Assembly (NCBI GenBank): GCA_947652115.1
Contig: OX393561.1
Coordinates: forward strand, 7,882,351 to 7,946,350
Length of the DNA: 64,000 nucleotides
Direction: 5' to 3'
Origin: Blastomussa wellsi
Lineage: Eukaryota > Cnidaria > Anthozoa > Scleractinia > Plerogyridae
Shown here: positions 62,560-64,000 of the stretch, piece after piece
How positions within the stretch are numbered: the first letter of the stretch is position 1
Layout: each line of letters starts with the position of its first letter
Made by a program: the position numbers and the translations under genes
The notes under the pieces: generated by a model
The model's input: only the letters and a program-made list of their open reading frames with translations
Databases searched by the model: none
What the model was told of the DNA's origin: nothing

Positions 62560-63297
62560 AAGCCATCAAAAGTGCTGCGGCTTTCCCATTGGATAAATCG
62601 CGCAAGAAAAACATATCTTATTTATTTAGCACATCTCAAGAGCAGTACACACCGCTCTTGAGCGGCATATCCTAAAAGCTGGACTGGACTCTGGACTCTG
62701 GACTCTGGACTCTGGACCCTGGACTCAAAAATATTAAAAAAATAATAAAAAATAATAAAAAAATAACAAAAAAAATAAACAAAAAAATAAAAAAGAATAA
62801 TTAAAATGAAATAAAATAAAATGAAAACTGTCCCCCCAGGACAAAAATATCTCACGCCACCCCGCCCCCAGGAATATATTTATTCCCCTCCCCGACTCCC
62901 CCCCCTAGAAAAAAGTAAAAAATAAATAAAATATTGCACCCCCCCCCAAAAAAAAAATCCCCCCGGAAAAATTCAAAATAACAAAAACGTGAAAACTAAA
63001 ATATAATTCCCCCAAAAACAATACCCCCCGGAAAAAAAAACAAAATGTTTTTTCCACCCCCCCCCCCCCCCAAGAAAAAAACAATTATACTGTTCAGTCA
63101 CAAGATACGAGTGTCGATATTCTTGCACTACTCGACAGCATCACATCGCTGCGCCGTGATATAAGGGATTGCTTACGTCCTTGGTGTCCAAGAACAGTAA
63201 TATGTTGTCCCTGAAATGCTTTACAAGAGCGCTATTCGCGTTCTTAAAAGAAAGATGGCTTTTTATGTAATGTAATTGTAATTAGCTATTCACTAGG
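62560..63297. other. Low-complexity stretch
   Basis: A TGGACTC heptamer array (about 62678-62725), then A-rich AATAATAAA runs, then C-rich runs (62900-63075). No exon or terminal repeat is supported. Confidence 0.5.
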
Positions 63298-64000
63298 CGG
63301 GTTCATACTAGGGCCCAAGTAGGCCTTAAGTGCGATAAAAACTCAAGTGAACTTGAGACGGTCGGCGCTCACTTTCAAAGATAAGCGTTCATACTAAATT
63401 GTCAAGTATGCTACTTGTGGCATCGCTTGTCAATCAAACTGCGCGGCAATATATGTAAACCCGCCAAAGCAAATGTAAACAACAAGACACGAGTAAAGCC
63501 TCGACCATGCGACCTCAAAACGTTCGAAAGGCATGCTTTATTTTAATGTTTACCTGCCTACTCTTGCAACAGCGATCTTTCGTGCTTCAACAAACGTTGG
63601 TGGAGGAAGCCTTAAGAATAAGCCGGCGAAATCGTCGGATGTTGCTTATGTGTTTTGCAGCACTTTCACAGCAACAAAGACCGCGACTTAAAAGAAGAGC
63701 TTGGGTTTGGCCTCGACCACAGAACTGGTTTCGCTTTCTAATAGCTAATCCAGCACTGCATTTTCTTTGGAAGGAACATTTTCGTGTCACTCACGCAACA
63801 TTTGAGTACCTATGTGACCTTCTAAGAGCAGATCTCCAAAAACAACAAACGCGGATGCGAATGCCAATAAGCGTAGAAGAAAGGGTCGGTTTAGCATTGT
63901 GGCGACTTGCAACCGGCAACAGTTATAGAAGCTGTGGTTTGCAATTTGGATATGGAAAGTCGACAGCGAAATGCATCTGTAGTGAATTCGAGCGCGCTCT
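63298..64000 (+). mobile_element. Left part of another Harbinger, cut by the window edge
   Basis: GGCGGGTTCATACTAGGGCC near 63297 looks like a terminal repeat, with GTTCATACTA repeated at about 63389. A transposase frame starts at 63507 and runs off the window. The right end is outside, so the boundary is provisional. Confidence 0.55.
63507..64000 (+). CDS. Harbinger transposase, N-terminal 164 codons (partial)
   Basis: ATG at 63507 (MRPQNVRKACFILMF), a hydrophobic then Arg-rich leader, KRRAWVWPRPQNWFRFL, HFRVTHATFEYLCDLL, SVEERVGLALWRLATGNSY and GYGKSTAKCICSEFERAL, collinear with the HARBI1-like protein at 26.1-27.4 kb (WCLPRPRQSWFE, ILAIGLYRLAHGNSY, VGKSTVIEAV). The frame is clean to the window end; the catalytic DDE lies beyond it. 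Confidence 0.8.
   Translation, partial: MRPQNVRKACFILMFTCLLLQQRSFVLQQTLVEEALRISRRNRRMLLMCFAALSQQQRPRLKRRAWVWPRPQNWFRFLIANPALHFLWKEHFRVTHATFEYLCDLLRADLQKQQTRMRMPISVEERVGLALWRLATGNSYRSCGLQFGYGKSTAKCICSEFERA

Noticed and set aside
62678..62725. TGGACTC heptamer array as a relative of the ISL2EU-like iterons
   Set aside because: Shares TGGACT but is a plain 7-bp tandem repeat without the ACC/CAT context; simple-sequence origin is enough.

Overview
The window is repeat-dense animal DNA. The mobile-element repertoire (Polinton-type PolB and integrase, DIRS and Ngaro-type tyrosine-recombinase retrotransposons, Kolobok, piggyBac, ISL2EU, several Harbingers, EEP-type LINEs), spliceosomal introns and AATAAA signals point to an invertebrate metazoan, most likely a cnidarian and perhaps an anthozoan. 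That assignment is inference, because no conserved host marker gene is present. I see no rRNA, tRNA or CRISPR.

Layout. 0.4-4.1 kb: a spliced + strand gene with a SAP-like segment and a split Cys/His peptidase-like core. 4.7-14.6 kb: a decayed Polinton/adintovirus-like region. It has a leftward array of tiny zinc-ribbon units, a divergent promoter, a protein-primed DNA polymerase B with a frame break, and a compact leftward block of integrase plus three overlapping ORFs. 15.5-18.8 kb: a piggyBac transposase gene split by a 1.5 kb TTAA element. 18.8-23.7 kb: a Kolobok-like element with 218-bp inverted repeats, carrying a THAP exon, a transposase C-terminus and a three-exon P2RX7-C-like gene. 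23.9-25.2 kb: a cluster of GGTGTGT words and a hairpin MITE. 26.0-29.0 kb: a Harbinger with transposase and a Myb-like partner.

29.8-60.6 kb is one nested stack. A LINE (LINE-1 here) was split by a DIRS retrotransposon (DIRS-1 here, 30.34-57.60 kb). DIRS-1 was later hit three times: by LINE-2, itself hit by a small Harbinger (32.7-36.4 kb); by an Ngaro-type element (36.95-43.60 kb); and by a 12-kb ISL2EU-like DNA transposon (45.05-57.08 kb). In most joins, removing the insert brings the interrupted reading frame back in phase, so boundaries and relative order can be read directly.

The ISL2EU-like element is the most striking unit. It has about 210-bp inverted repeats studded with ATGGACTACC words and three long ORFs: a THAP-DDE transposase, a SWIM-YqaJ-PHD-PHD-Ulp1 protein, and a SWIM protein with a MULE-like transposase core. 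60.7-64 kb holds a MITE ending in GGGGCC repeats, a truncated Myb-like ORF, low-complexity DNA, and the start of another Harbinger cut by the window edge.
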